This document shows, piece by piece, positions 53,375 through 61,578 of a DNA stretch of 64,000 nt; positions within the stretch are counted from its first letter, which is position 1, and each line of letters opens with the position of its first letter. The notes under the pieces are model-generated. The model had not been told where the DNA came from. It ran no database searches and saw nothing but the letters and a program-made list of their open reading frames with translations. A program made the position numbers and the translations under genes. Source of the stretch: Planctomycetota bacterium (GTDB lineage: Bacteria > Planctomycetota > UBA1135); NCBI GenBank assembly GCA_002705055.1, contig PAHY01000016.1:61703-125702 (forward strand), read 5' to 3'.

Positions 53375-55492
53375 ATGACGAATCCCCTCTTTCTTCACGT
53401 CACCACGGTTCTCTATGCCGAAGGCAGCGACCCGCAGATCCTGGACGCGCAGGCGCTTCCCTCCCGCGTGGTCGCCGCGACGCCGGCAGGTCCGCTGCTT
53501 CAGCTGATGGCGCTGGTCGGCCGCGAGGTCGAAGTGTCGGCGAGCGGCGCGCGGCCGACTCGCGAGGAAGCGCTGGCCGGGCTGCGCCGCTTCCTGGAGC
53601 GCGAGCTCGGCGCCAAGGCGCAGGGCTTCGACCTGGTCGAGTCTGGCGCGGATGAGATCCCCAGCATTCCGCGCGGCAACACCTACATCAGCCCCTTCGG
53701 GCCGGACCTCGGGCCCGAGGGCGACTTCGCCTTTGGTTTTCCCGTGGGCCGACGCGAGCTGCTGCAGGACTCGACGCGCCAAGAAGGCGAGCGCGCCTTC
53801 GACGCGGTGCTCAAGAACCCGCCACTCGCCGATCAGGAGGGGCCGCGCATCTGGGCGCGCTACCACGTCATCCTCAGCAATGTGCCGCCGCTCGATCCGA
53901 CGACCGTGCCGATCGAGCAGGTGCGCGCCGCGGAAGAGCGCGCCCGGGCAGAGTCCGCGTCGGCCTCGCACGCGCGCGATCAGCATCTGATCGACGACGA
54001 CGGCGTGCTTTCGCTTGTGCGCGGCATCTTCGCCGCCAAGGATGGCGGCCGCTCCGATCTCGACGCCGAAGGGCACGCCGGCGAAATGCGCTTCGTACGG
54101 ATGTTCCCAGTCGACCCCAAGGAGGTCCGCGCCCGCGCCCAGGAGGCGCCGCGCACCGCTTCCTTCGACCGTCTGGCGCGCGCCATGATGGAGTCGCCGT
54201 CCAGCCGTGAGCAGACCACCACGCTGCCCGCTGGCTATGCCTTCCTCGGACAGTTTCTGACTCACGAACTGAGTCGCGGCGAGCAGGGCCCGCTGGCGAT
54301 GCAGCGCGGCGGCTTGCCGCAGCAGCAAGCATCCGTCCTGCTGGATGGCGCCTCTTTCTATGGCGGGGGGCCGGAAGCCAGCCCGCAGCTCTACGCCGAG
54401 GACGGCATCAGCATGAAGCTGGGTCAGACGGTGGTCGAGAGCGAACTCGATACGCCGCGCGCCCTGGACCTCCCGCGCCTGGTCGGGTCGGCCTCGGCGA
54501 ACATCGCCGACCCGCGTAACGACAGCAACCTCGCGGTGGCGCAGGTGCACGTCGCAGTGCTGCGTTTTCACAACGCGGTCGTCGCGCAGCTGCGCGAACA
54601 AGGCGTCGCTGCGGCCGAGCTTTTTGCCCAGGCTCAGGCCGAGGTGCTGCGCAGCCTGCAGGCGGTGGTGTGGCATGACTTCGCGTCGCGCATCGCGCGC
54701 GCCGCGGACTACGCCGATGCGCAGGCGCGCACGGCGGGCGGCTACACGCCGCGCGACTGGCGCCCGGCTTCCGGTGATCCCGGCATGCCGCTCGAGTTCT
54801 CGGTGGCGGCTTTCCGCATCGGCCACAGCCTGATCGCGGAAGAGTACGACTGGAACGAAGCACACTGTGCCGGCAGCGACTACGGCCGCGCGCAGATGCA
54901 CGACCTCTTCCGCATGAGCGGCGCCCTGGGCATGGGCGGCCAGACCGGCCTGCCCGATGACTGGGCTCTTGACTGGCGTCGCTTCGTGCCCGCGCCGCAG
55001 GGCGTCAACAGCGTGATGTGGCCGGAGGCCCAGCATGCGCGTCCGATCGATCCCTACGCGAGCGCGGCCATGCACCATCTGCCGCCGCAGATCGCCGCAT
55101 TGGGCAGCCTGCCCAAACTCAACCTGATGCGCGGCGACCGCGTCGGCCTGCCCGACGGCGAAGTGGTGGCGCAGGCGATGGGCCTGGGCGGCGAGCATCT
55201 GCCGGCGCCGGCTTCGGGCGGCTGCCCGGTCGACGCCGTGCTCGCCAGTGAGTTCGCCGGCCGCACGCCGCTCTGGCTCTACATCCTGCGCGAGGCGCAG
55301 CTGCACGAAGGCGGCCAGACCTTAGGCCAGGTCGGCAGCCGCATCGTCCTCGACACCCTCGGCGTCCTGCTCGACCGCAGCCCGCACTCGATCTTCCACT
55401 CCCCCGACTGGCAGCCCTGCTGGACGCGCACGCCAGCCGCCGAGCTGCAATGGGGGGACCTGCTGCATGCGGCGGGGGTCTTGGGTGCGTGA
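53375..55492 (+). CDS. Animal-type haem peroxidase (cyclooxygenase/peroxinectin superfamily)
   Basis: A 705-residue protein with no signal peptide. Superfamily landmarks are present: distal His297 in LGQFLTHELSR, ADPRNDSNLAVAQVHVAVLRFHNAVV (with the conserved Arg and Asn), and proximal His484 in FRIGHSLI. A C-terminal LREAQLHEGGQTLGQVGSRIVLDTL segment matches the usual late helix. Members include peroxidases and fatty-acid oxygenases (prostaglandin synthase, alpha-dioxygenase). The first 230 residues are an extension without clear homology. ATG 53375 follows the kinase stop by 1 nt, so it is embedded in the signalling operon. Confidence 0.88.
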   Translation: MTNPLFLHVTTVLYAEGSDPQILDAQALPSRVVAATPAGPLLQLMALVGREVEVSASGARPTREEALAGLRRFLERELGAKAQGFDLVESGADEIPSIPRGNTYISPFGPDLGPEGDFAFGFPVGRRELLQDSTRQEGERAFDAVLKNPPLADQEGPRIWARYHVILSNVPPLDPTTVPIEQVRAAEERARAESASASHARDQHLIDDDGVLSLVRGIFAAKDGGRSDLDAEGHAGEMRFVRMFPVDPKEVRARAQEAPRTASFDRLARAMMESPSSREQTTTLPAGYAFLGQFLTHELSRGEQGPLAMQRGGLPQQQASVLLDGASFYGGGPEASPQLYAEDGISMKLGQTVVESELDTPRALDLPRLVGSASANIADPRNDSNLAVAQVHVAVLRFHNAVVAQLREQGVAAAELFAQAQAEVLRSLQAVVWHDFASRIARAADYADAQARTAGGYTPRDWRPASGDPGMPLEFSVAAFRIGHSLIAEEYDWNEAHCAGSDYGRAQMHDLFRMSGALGMGGQTGLPDDWALDWRRFVPAPQGVNSVMWPEAQHARPIDPYASAAMHHLPPQIAALGSLPKLNLMRGDRVGLPDGEVVAQAMGLGGEHLPAPASGGCPVDAVLASEFAGRTPLWLYILREAQLHEGGQTLGQVGSRIVLDTLGVLLDRSPHSIFHSPDWQPCWTRTPAAELQWGDLLHAAGVLGA

Positions 55493-55496
55493 GTTG

Positions 55497-56447
55497 ATGC
55501 GTCGCGCGATGATTCCCGCGCTGCTGGTGAGCTTCGGTGCCTGCGCGAGCCCCCAGTCGCAAGATGATCCGGGAGCGAGAGCGGATTCTCCCGAACTTGC
55601 CCCTCGTGTCTGGGTGGAGCAGCTTGCGGGCCCTTTCCGTTTTGAAGGCGGCGTGCTTCGCAGCGAAAGCGGTGAGCCGTTTCGGATCGCGATCGCGAGT
55701 GGAAGCCTGGAGGCGAGGGTGCAGGAAAGCTGGCCCGGCGGTCTCTTTTGGAGCAGCGGGTCCTCGCATGCGGCGGGCGGCCTGTCAGGGCAGCACATGC
55801 GCGCCGTGGAAGGAGAGCTTTCCGCCGCGCAGATCTTGGAGGAGCTGAAGCAAGGACATCCCTCGATTGCGGAGTCGCTCCAGGACAGAAGTGTGACCTG
55901 GCTGCTCCACCTTGAAGCTCGCGTCGCAGCGGAGGGTTCGCTTGAGCACAGTTATCGAGCGCGCATCGTGCTCGAGTTTCCGCCCGCCCCGGAGGTGCAG
56001 ATTGCCGCGATCGTGGCGGATTTCTGCGAGCAGCACCTGGCCCATTTCGAGCGACGGTCGGGGGATCGTGAAGCGCTCCTCGGACTCAGCACATCGGACG
56101 GGCGCGGGAGTCTCGGATACTCGCTTGTTTACTTAGGCCATGTCGAGGAAGAGACAGGCAGGGCAGCGAACGCCGCGTTGAAGGCAGCGAAAAGAAGTGC
56201 GGGCCTGATATCCGTGAACGATGAAAACCAAGTCCAAGCCGCGGAAGGGCTTTGGGTCAGCGGCCCCGTCCTTTTTGACGCGCACGCGCTGGTCATTCTG
56301 CGCAGGGTGGGTCGCTTTGGGTGGACCAACTACTGGATCTTGATGACTGCGGAAGCAGGCGTTTGGTCCCGAGTGGACGGGGCTCCTTTCGCAACGGCAC
56401 ACGCGCAGCCGAAAGCAGGTCTGGTCGGCGCGCTCTTCGGTTCTTGA
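55497..56447 (+). CDS. Lipoprotein of unknown function
   Basis: A 316-residue protein, 4 nt after the peroxidase stop. ATG 55497 gives a signal peptide with lipobox SFGAC (Cys14 of the frame). The mature part shows no recognised domain; notable segments are RIVLEFPPAPEVQIAAIVADFCEQH and LISVNDENQVQAAEGLWVSGPVLFDAHALVILRR. Composition is less GC-biased than the operon genes upstream, with A/T-ending codons frequent. It is probably the last gene of the methyltransferase-sigma-kinase-peroxidase operon. It converges on the HADH-ECH gene, with a hairpin between. Confidence 0.68.
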   Translation: MRRAMIPALLVSFGACASPQSQDDPGARADSPELAPRVWVEQLAGPFRFEGGVLRSESGEPFRIAIASGSLEARVQESWPGGLFWSSGSSHAAGGLSGQHMRAVEGELSAAQILEELKQGHPSIAESLQDRSVTWLLHLEARVAAEGSLEHSYRARIVLEFPPAPEVQIAAIVADFCEQHLAHFERRSGDREALLGLSTSDGRGSLGYSLVYLGHVEEETGRAANAALKAAKRSAGLISVNDENQVQAAEGLWVSGPVLFDAHALVILRRVGRFGWTNYWILMTAEAGVWSRVDGAPFATAHAQPKAGLVGALFGS

Positions 56448-56450
56448 GCG

Positions 56451-56492
56451 AAAAAAACGGGCGCGCGCAGGAGCTTCCTTCCTGCACGCGCC
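56451..56492 (-). terminator. Intrinsic terminator for the HADH-ECH gene
   Basis: Read on the minus strand: GGCGCGTGCAGGA, a 7-nt loop, TCCTGCGCGCGCC (13-bp stem, one mismatch), then CG and TTTTTTT. It lies 38 nt past the minus-strand stop; there is no T-tract on the plus strand. Confidence 0.85.
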
Positions 56493-56530
56493 TTGGATGA
56501 GCGAACCGTCTCGCCCGACTGAGGACGAGC

Positions 56531-58579
56531 TTACGCCCTCGCCGGAGCCTGGAACTCGGGGCGGCGGCCTTCGATCAGAGCGGACAGGCCTTCGAGCGCA
56601 TCGGGGTGCGCGAAGACCTCTTGCAGGTCGCGCAGCTCGAGGTCGAGGGCGTCGTTCAGCTCGAGGTGATGGCCTTCGTTGAACAGGCGCTCGGCCTGCT
56701 TCAGCGCGTTGAGGCTCTTCTGGCTCATGCGCTTGACCGCCTTGTCGAGCACCGGGTTGCCGCCGGTGTCGGCTTCGCCGCCGAGGATTTGGTCGACCGA
56801 GTAGGACGCGAAGTAGTCCCAGATAGCCTGCCAGTTCTCGCTCGGGCAGCGCTCGCGGCCGGTGCGCGCGGGCGCGACGCCTTTGCCGGCGAACTCTTCG
56901 CAGGCCGCGTCCAGTTCACTGAAAGGAACGACCGCGTCGACCAGGCCGATCTCAGCCGCCTGCTTGGCGCCCAGAATCTGGCCGGTGTAGACGAGGTACT
57001 TCGCCAGCGGCAGACCGACGCGGCGCGGCAGACGCTGCGTGCCACCCAGGCCCGGGTAGATGCCGATGCCCGTCTCCGGGAAGCCGAAGCTGGCTTTCGG
57101 CGAGGCCACGATCCAGTCGCAGGCCAGCGCGGTCTCCGAACCGCCGCCCAGCGCCAGACCCTGCACCCGCGCGACCACCGGCTGCTGATTGCCGCTCATG
57201 CCGCGCAGCATCTTCTGGCCATCCGCGGTGAAGGTGTAGATCTCCGGGAAGGTGTCGGCGCGCAGGTGATCGACGAAGAACTTGATGTCGGCGCCGGCGA
57301 TGAAGGCCTTGCCGCTGCCGCCCAGCACGACGCCGCGGCCCTCGCTCTGCGCCGCGTCGAGCGCGGCCTGCAGCTGCGCGCCCACTTCCGGGTTGAGCGC
57401 GTTCATCGCATCGGGGCGGTTGATCCACACCGAAGTCAGGCCGCCGCGCTGGCCCTTGACGACCAGCTGAATCGGGATGCCCGACTCGTCCGCATCGGCC
57501 AGCAGCTTCGGCATCGGCAGCTCCCACTTGGAGGTGATCGTTTCGGCCATCGCGCGCGCCTGGGCGACGCCGACTCGGTTGATCAGCTGGAAAGGGCCCT
57601 TCGACCAGCGCAGGCCGACGCGGGCGCCGATGTCGGTGTCTTCGACCGAGCTCACGCCTTCGTCGACCAGCTGCGCGGCGACGTAGAACGTGACGCCCAG
57701 CAGACGGTCGGCGACCACGTCGAACTTGGACTCATCCGGCTCGCCGGAGAGATCCCAGTTCTCCTTCACGTTCTCGACCTGGTCCACCAGCTTGGCCGCC
57801 GGGGCGTAGAAAGCGTGCAGCTCTTCGCCCAGCGTGTTGGCGGCGTGCATCGCGATGGGCACGCCGGTCACGTTCATGAGCTCGAAGGGGCCCATGCCGA
57901 TGCGGAAGGCCCTCTTCGCCGCCCAGTCGATGGTGGCGATGTCGGCGGCGCCTTCCTCGAGCAGGCGCACGGCCTCGTTCAGCCACGGCACGAAGTAGCG
58001 GTTCACGACGAAGCCGGGGGCGTCGGCCGAGTCGATCGGGGTCTTGCCGATGGCCTCCTGGGCCGCCCAAGCCGCGTCGTAGGCGGCGCGGTCCGTGCCT
58101 TCGTGACCGATCACCTCGACCAGGCGGTTCATGGCCGGGTGATAGAAGTAGTGCAGGCCGACGACGCGCTCGGGGTGCGGAGTGACCGCGGCCACATCCT
58201 TGACGTAGAAGGAAGAGGTGTTGGTGCCCAGGATGCAGCTGGGCTTGGTGACCTCGCCCAGGCGCTGGAAGACCTGCTGCTTGACGCCCAGGTCCTCGAA
58301 CACCGCCTCGATCACCAGGTCGACCTCGCCGAGCTCGTCCCAGTTTGAGGTGCCGCTGACATTGCCGAGGATCCGCTCGACCTGCTCCGGCTTGAAGATG
58401 CCGCGCTCGACCCCCTTTTGGAGGGTCGATTGGATGATTCCCATGCCTCGGGCGACTTTTTCGTCATCGAGGTCGACCAGGACCACCGGCAGGCCCTCGG
58501 TGGCGATCTTCTGGGCGATTCCGGAGCCCATATTCCCGGCTCCGATGACGGCGTACTTCTGAACTTCGTATTCGCTCAT
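56531..58579 (-). CDS. 3-hydroxyacyl-CoA dehydrogenase / enoyl-CoA hydratase fusion
   Basis: A 682-residue bifunctional beta-oxidation enzyme. The NAD-binding HADH half comes first (VIGAGNMGSGIAQ near residue 10, GTNTSSFYVKDV, catalytic GLHYFYHPAMNRLVEVI, APGFVVNRYFVPW). The crotonase half follows (about 385-680) with FIAGADIKFF, GLALGGGSETALACDW oxyanion loop and FPETGIGIYPGLGGTQRLPR with its Glu. This is the reverse of FadB/FadJ order and matches the HADH-ECH proteins of archaea and several bacterial phyla. ATG 58579 begins directly at the Rossmann domain. It acts on acyl-CoAs in the cytoplasm and is divergent from the ABC operon. Confidence 0.92.
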   Translation of the reverse strand: MSEYEVQKYAVIGAGNMGSGIAQKIATEGLPVVLVDLDDEKVARGMGIIQSTLQKGVERGIFKPEQVERILGNVSGTSNWDELGEVDLVIEAVFEDLGVKQQVFQRLGEVTKPSCILGTNTSSFYVKDVAAVTPHPERVVGLHYFYHPAMNRLVEVIGHEGTDRAAYDAAWAAQEAIGKTPIDSADAPGFVVNRYFVPWLNEAVRLLEEGAADIATIDWAAKRAFRIGMGPFELMNVTGVPIAMHAANTLGEELHAFYAPAAKLVDQVENVKENWDLSGEPDESKFDVVADRLLGVTFYVAAQLVDEGVSSVEDTDIGARVGLRWSKGPFQLINRVGVAQARAMAETITSKWELPMPKLLADADESGIPIQLVVKGQRGGLTSVWINRPDAMNALNPEVGAQLQAALDAAQSEGRGVVLGGSGKAFIAGADIKFFVDHLRADTFPEIYTFTADGQKMLRGMSGNQQPVVARVQGLALGGGSETALACDWIVASPKASFGFPETGIGIYPGLGGTQRLPRRVGLPLAKYLVYTGQILGAKQAAEIGLVDAVVPFSELDAACEEFAGKGVAPARTGRERCPSENWQAIWDYFASYSVDQILGGEADTGGNPVLDKAVKRMSQKSLNALKQAERLFNEGHHLELNDALDLELRDLQEVFAHPDALEGLSALIEGRRPEFQAPARA

Positions 58580-58691
58580 GGCAATTCGGTGCGGTCCGTA
58601 TAGAACCCGCGCGGGGCGTATTCTATCGGAGGGCACAAGTTCGACGGGCTGCTCTCCGCCGCGCGTCGCCGCCATCGCCTCCTTTCACGCC

Positions 58692-59378
58692 GTGATCCGC
58701 CTTCAGGACGTCGAGAAGAGCTTCCGCAGCCAAGCGGGGGTCACCCCCGTGCTGCGCGTGCCTGCTTTTCAGGTCGCCGCCGGCGAGCACGTGGCCCTGA
58801 TCGGGGCCTCGGGCTCGGGCAAGACCACCTTGCTCAACCTGCTTTCCGGGCTGGACCGCGCCGACTCCGGCGTGGTCGAGGTCGCGGGCCAGGATCTGAC
58901 CCGGCTCAGCGAATCCGAGCGCGACCGCTTCCGCGCCCAGGCGGTGGGCTACATGTTTCAGAGCTTCCATCTGCTCGACGGCTTCAGCGCGGTCGAGAAC
59001 GTCGAGCTCGGCGAGAGTTTTGCCGGCCGCAAGGTGGATCGGGGCCAGGCGGAGCGTCTGCTAGCTAGCCTGGAGCTGGGCCATCGGCTTGATTACAAGC
59101 CTAGCGAGCTGTCCATCGGCCAGCAGGCCCGGGTTGCTCTGGCGCGTGCGCTGGCCGGCTCCCCGCAGCTGATCCTCGCCGACGAACCGACCGGCGCGCT
59201 CGACGGCAGCACCGCGGAGACCATCCTGACGCTGCTGCTTGCCCGCGCGCGCGAGTTGGGCGCGACCCTGGTCGTGGCTACCCACGATCCCGCGGTCGCC
59301 GCGCACTTTGATCGCACCGTCGCGGTCGAAGAGCTGAACGAGCTGGCGCCCGCCGCCGGCCAGGAGGCCTCGGCATGA
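58692..59378 (+). CDS. ABC transporter ATP-binding protein (LolD/MacB type)
   Basis: A 228-residue ATPase. GTG 58692 gives the family N terminus VIRLQDVEKSF; the upstream part of the frame overlaps the divergent gene and is excluded. Walker A GASGSGKTT lies near 38, Q-loop FQSFHLLDG, a signature changed to LSIGQQARVALARAL, Walker B LILADEPTGALD near 160 and H-switch ATHDP. It would power the FtsX-like permease encoded next (ATGA overlap). Together with the DUF3299 gene, the order matches Zur-controlled loci such as PA4064-PA4066 of Pseudomonas aeruginosa, from remembered annotation. Confidence 0.92.
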   Translation: MIRLQDVEKSFRSQAGVTPVLRVPAFQVAAGEHVALIGASGSGKTTLLNLLSGLDRADSGVVEVAGQDLTRLSESERDRFRAQAVGYMFQSFHLLDGFSAVENVELGESFAGRKVDRGQAERLLASLELGHRLDYKPSELSIGQQARVALARALAGSPQLILADEPTGALDGSTAETILTLLLARARELGATLVVATHDPAVAAHFDRTVAVEELNELAPAAGQEASA

Positions 59379-60748
59379 AGCTGAGCCAACTCGTCGGCCG
59401 CAACCTGAAGCGGCGCCCGCTGGCGACCGTGCTGACGACGCTGTCGGTGGCCTTGGGGGTCGGCCTGTTCAGCGCGATCGGCGCGCTGCGTCAGGCCAGC
59501 GAGCAGGCGTTCGAGCGCACTGCCGGGATGAGCAACCTGGTGTTGGGCGCCAAGGGTTCGCCGCTCGAGCTGACGCTCAACTCGCTGTACCACATGGGCT
59601 TTAGCGCGGGCAACATCCCGTACAGCGCCTATCAGGAGTACCGCGAGACCGCGGGCGTGCAGTGGTGCGCCCCCACGGTGGTGGGGGATGCCTACCGCGG
59701 CTTCCGGATCGTCGGCACGACTGACGAGATCTTCGAGGTCGAGGTGCCTGGCCTGGGCAAGCCGCAGCTCCGCGACGGCGAAGCCTGGTCGCATGGCCCG
59801 GAAGATCTCGACGCCTTCCACGCCGAGGTCGTGGCCCACGCCGAGCTGGACGCGCATGACCATGATCACGACCACGATCATGATCACGACCATGACCACG
59901 CGCATGATCATCACGATCACACCCTCGAGCAGCTCGCGGAGGAGTTGGGGCTGTTCGTTGCCGTGGTGGGCGCCACCGCCGCGGAAGAGACCGGTCTGAA
60001 GGTGGGCTCGACCTTCGTGCCCGCGCACGACGTCATGACCGGCGCGGATGCGCACGAGGACGCACCGACCCGGGTGGTGGGGATTCTCGAGCCCACCGGG
60101 ACGCCGATGGACCGCGCCATCTTCATCCCGGCCGGCGCCTTTTACGCGATCGCGGGGCACCAGGCCACCGAGCAGAGCAGTTTCGGCGGTACGCGTGATC
60201 CGCACGGCGTCAGCGCGGTGCTGAGCTACGTCACGCCCAAGAGCGGCTATCACCTGCGCGTGCGCAACGCCTGGAATGATCGCCTCGATGTGCAGGCCGC
60301 CTGGCCGGTGATCGAGGTGCGCAAGCTGTTTGCCGTGGTGGGCAACATCGATGCCGCGTTGCGGATCATCGCGATTCTGGTCGTGGTGGTCGCGCTGGTC
60401 GGTGTCCTGGTGGCGCTGTCGAACACGATGGCGGCGCGTCAGCGCGAGTTTGCCGTGCTGCGCGCGCTCGGCGCCCGGCGCCGGACGATCCTGGCGCTGG
60501 TAGTCGGCGAGTCTGCCGCGATCGCGCTGTTCGGAGGTATCCTGGGAGTAGGCCTGTCGGCGCTGGGCGCCTGGGTTGCCGCCGCGCAGGTGCGCGCGAT
60601 GACCGGGGTCAGCCTCTCGCCGCTTCCGGGCCTTGCCGACTTGCTCTTCCTGCTCGCGGTGACCGCCGTGGGCGCACTGGCCGGCCTGGTGCCGGCCTGG
60701 CGCGCCTACCGCACGGAAGCCGCGCGCGCTCTGTCCTCTTCGCTGTGA
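59375..60748 (+). CDS. FtsX/MacB-type ABC permease with a 22-residue His-Asp tract
   Basis: A 457-residue permease: one N-terminal membrane helix (about 20-38), a periplasmic MacB-PCD-like domain with QWCAPTVVGDAYRGFRIVGT, and three C-terminal helices (about 325-350, 370-400 and 415-440) bearing the FtsX pattern (MAARQREFAVLRALGARRRTILALVVGES). Inserted in the periplasmic domain at residues 161-182 is an alternating His/Asp tract with 12 histidines, a likely zinc-binding loop. Such systems work as mechanotransmitters or lipoprotein handlers rather than classic importers. Start and stop overlap both neighbours. Confidence 0.92.
   Translation: MKLSQLVGRNLKRRPLATVLTTLSVALGVGLFSAIGALRQASEQAFERTAGMSNLVLGAKGSPLELTLNSLYHMGFSAGNIPYSAYQEYRETAGVQWCAPTVVGDAYRGFRIVGTTDEIFEVEVPGLGKPQLRDGEAWSHGPEDLDAFHAEVVAHAELDAHDHDHDHDHDHDHDHAHDHHDHTLEQLAEELGLFVAVVGATAAEETGLKVGSTFVPAHDVMTGADAHEDAPTRVVGILEPTGTPMDRAIFIPAGAFYAIAGHQATEQSSFGGTRDPHGVSAVLSYVTPKSGYHLRVRNAWNDRLDVQAAWPVIEVRKLFAVVGNIDAALRIIAILVVVVALVGVLVALSNTMAARQREFAVLRALGARRRTILALVVGESAAIALFGGILGVGLSALGAWVAAAQVRAMTGVSLSPLPGLADLLFLLAVTAVGALAGLVPAWRAYRTEAARALSSSL
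59855..59920 (+). repeat. Hexanucleotide repeat encoding the His-Asp tract
   Basis: About eleven imperfect copies of CAYGAY (with one GCG and one extra CAT) encode the His/Asp tract. The 6-nt unit keeps the reading frame, so slippage would alter tract length rather than switch the gene off. Confidence 0.85.
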
Positions 60749-61515
60749 TGTCCCACAAGCCCTTCGCCACTGCCGCCGCACTTGCGGCGATCCTGATCCT
60801 GGCCGCTGCGTGCGGAAACGGAGAGGAGCCTTCGCCCGAAGGCGGCGACACCACCGTGGCGGCGGAGCAGGGCGCAGGCCAGGCCGAGGCCACGCCGCAG
60901 CCAGCGGAGACCGGCGCCGAGTTCAGCCCGGACACCCTCGCCGCGCGCGAGGCCGCTGCCGCGCTTGCCGCATCGATCGAAGTGGCGACGGACGATTTGG
61001 TCTCTGCGATCGAGCCGGACGACTTCGTGGCCGAGGTGCGGGCGGCACTGGCCCATGCCGGCACCCGCGAGGATCCGATTCCGATCACCACCGACTTCCT
61101 CGGCGGCTGGCAGTTCGACGAGACCCGGGACGACCCCTTCCCGCCGCACGTCAAGGCGATCGACGGCAAGTACGTCATCGTGAAGGGCTTCATGCTGCCG
61201 GATGTCGACTTCGAGGGCATCACCAAGTTCCACCTGGTGCGCAGCCTGTGGGGCTGCTGCTTCGGAGCGCCGCCGCGGGTGAACGAGCTGATTCGTATTC
61301 ACACGCCGGGCGGGGAAGGCCTGCGCTACACCTACAACACGCTCGAGATCGTCGGCAAGATCGAGGTCAAGTTCGAGCTGCTGGACGGGCTGATCGAGGA
61401 CCTGTACCGGCTGCAGGCGGAGTCGATTGTCGAAGGCGATTTCGACGACCCGCTCGCCCCGGAAGGCGCGACCGCTGCCGACCTCGGTGACTTCCTGCCC
61501 GAGATGGAGTTCTAG
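60748..61515 (+). CDS. DUF3299 lipoprotein of the ABC operon
   Basis: A 255-residue protein; ATG 60748 shares one base with the permease stop (GTG 60745 is an alternative). The signal peptide has lipobox AAAC, followed by an acidic, low-complexity linker to about residue 95. The DUF3299 domain then shows DFLGGWQFDET, VIVKGFMLPDVDFEGITKFHLVRSLWGCCFGAPPRVNELIRI, including the family Cys and Pro positions. In gammaproteobacterial zinc-limitation loci the same domain accompanies an ABC ATPase and FtsX permease. No DUF2796 zinc-binding partner is present here; the His tract of the permease may replace it. Confidence 0.88.
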   Translation: MSHKPFATAAALAAILILAAACGNGEEPSPEGGDTTVAAEQGAGQAEATPQPAETGAEFSPDTLAAREAAAALAASIEVATDDLVSAIEPDDFVAEVRAALAHAGTREDPIPITTDFLGGWQFDETRDDPFPPHVKAIDGKYVIVKGFMLPDVDFEGITKFHLVRSLWGCCFGAPPRVNELIRIHTPGGEGLRYTYNTLEIVGKIEVKFELLDGLIEDLYRLQAESIVEGDFDDPLAPEGATAADLGDFLPEMEF

Positions 61516-61578
61516 GGAAGACCCCGCGCCGCAGGCTTCGGGCTATGCTGGGAGTGGGCTTCTGATCCCATCTCCCTC

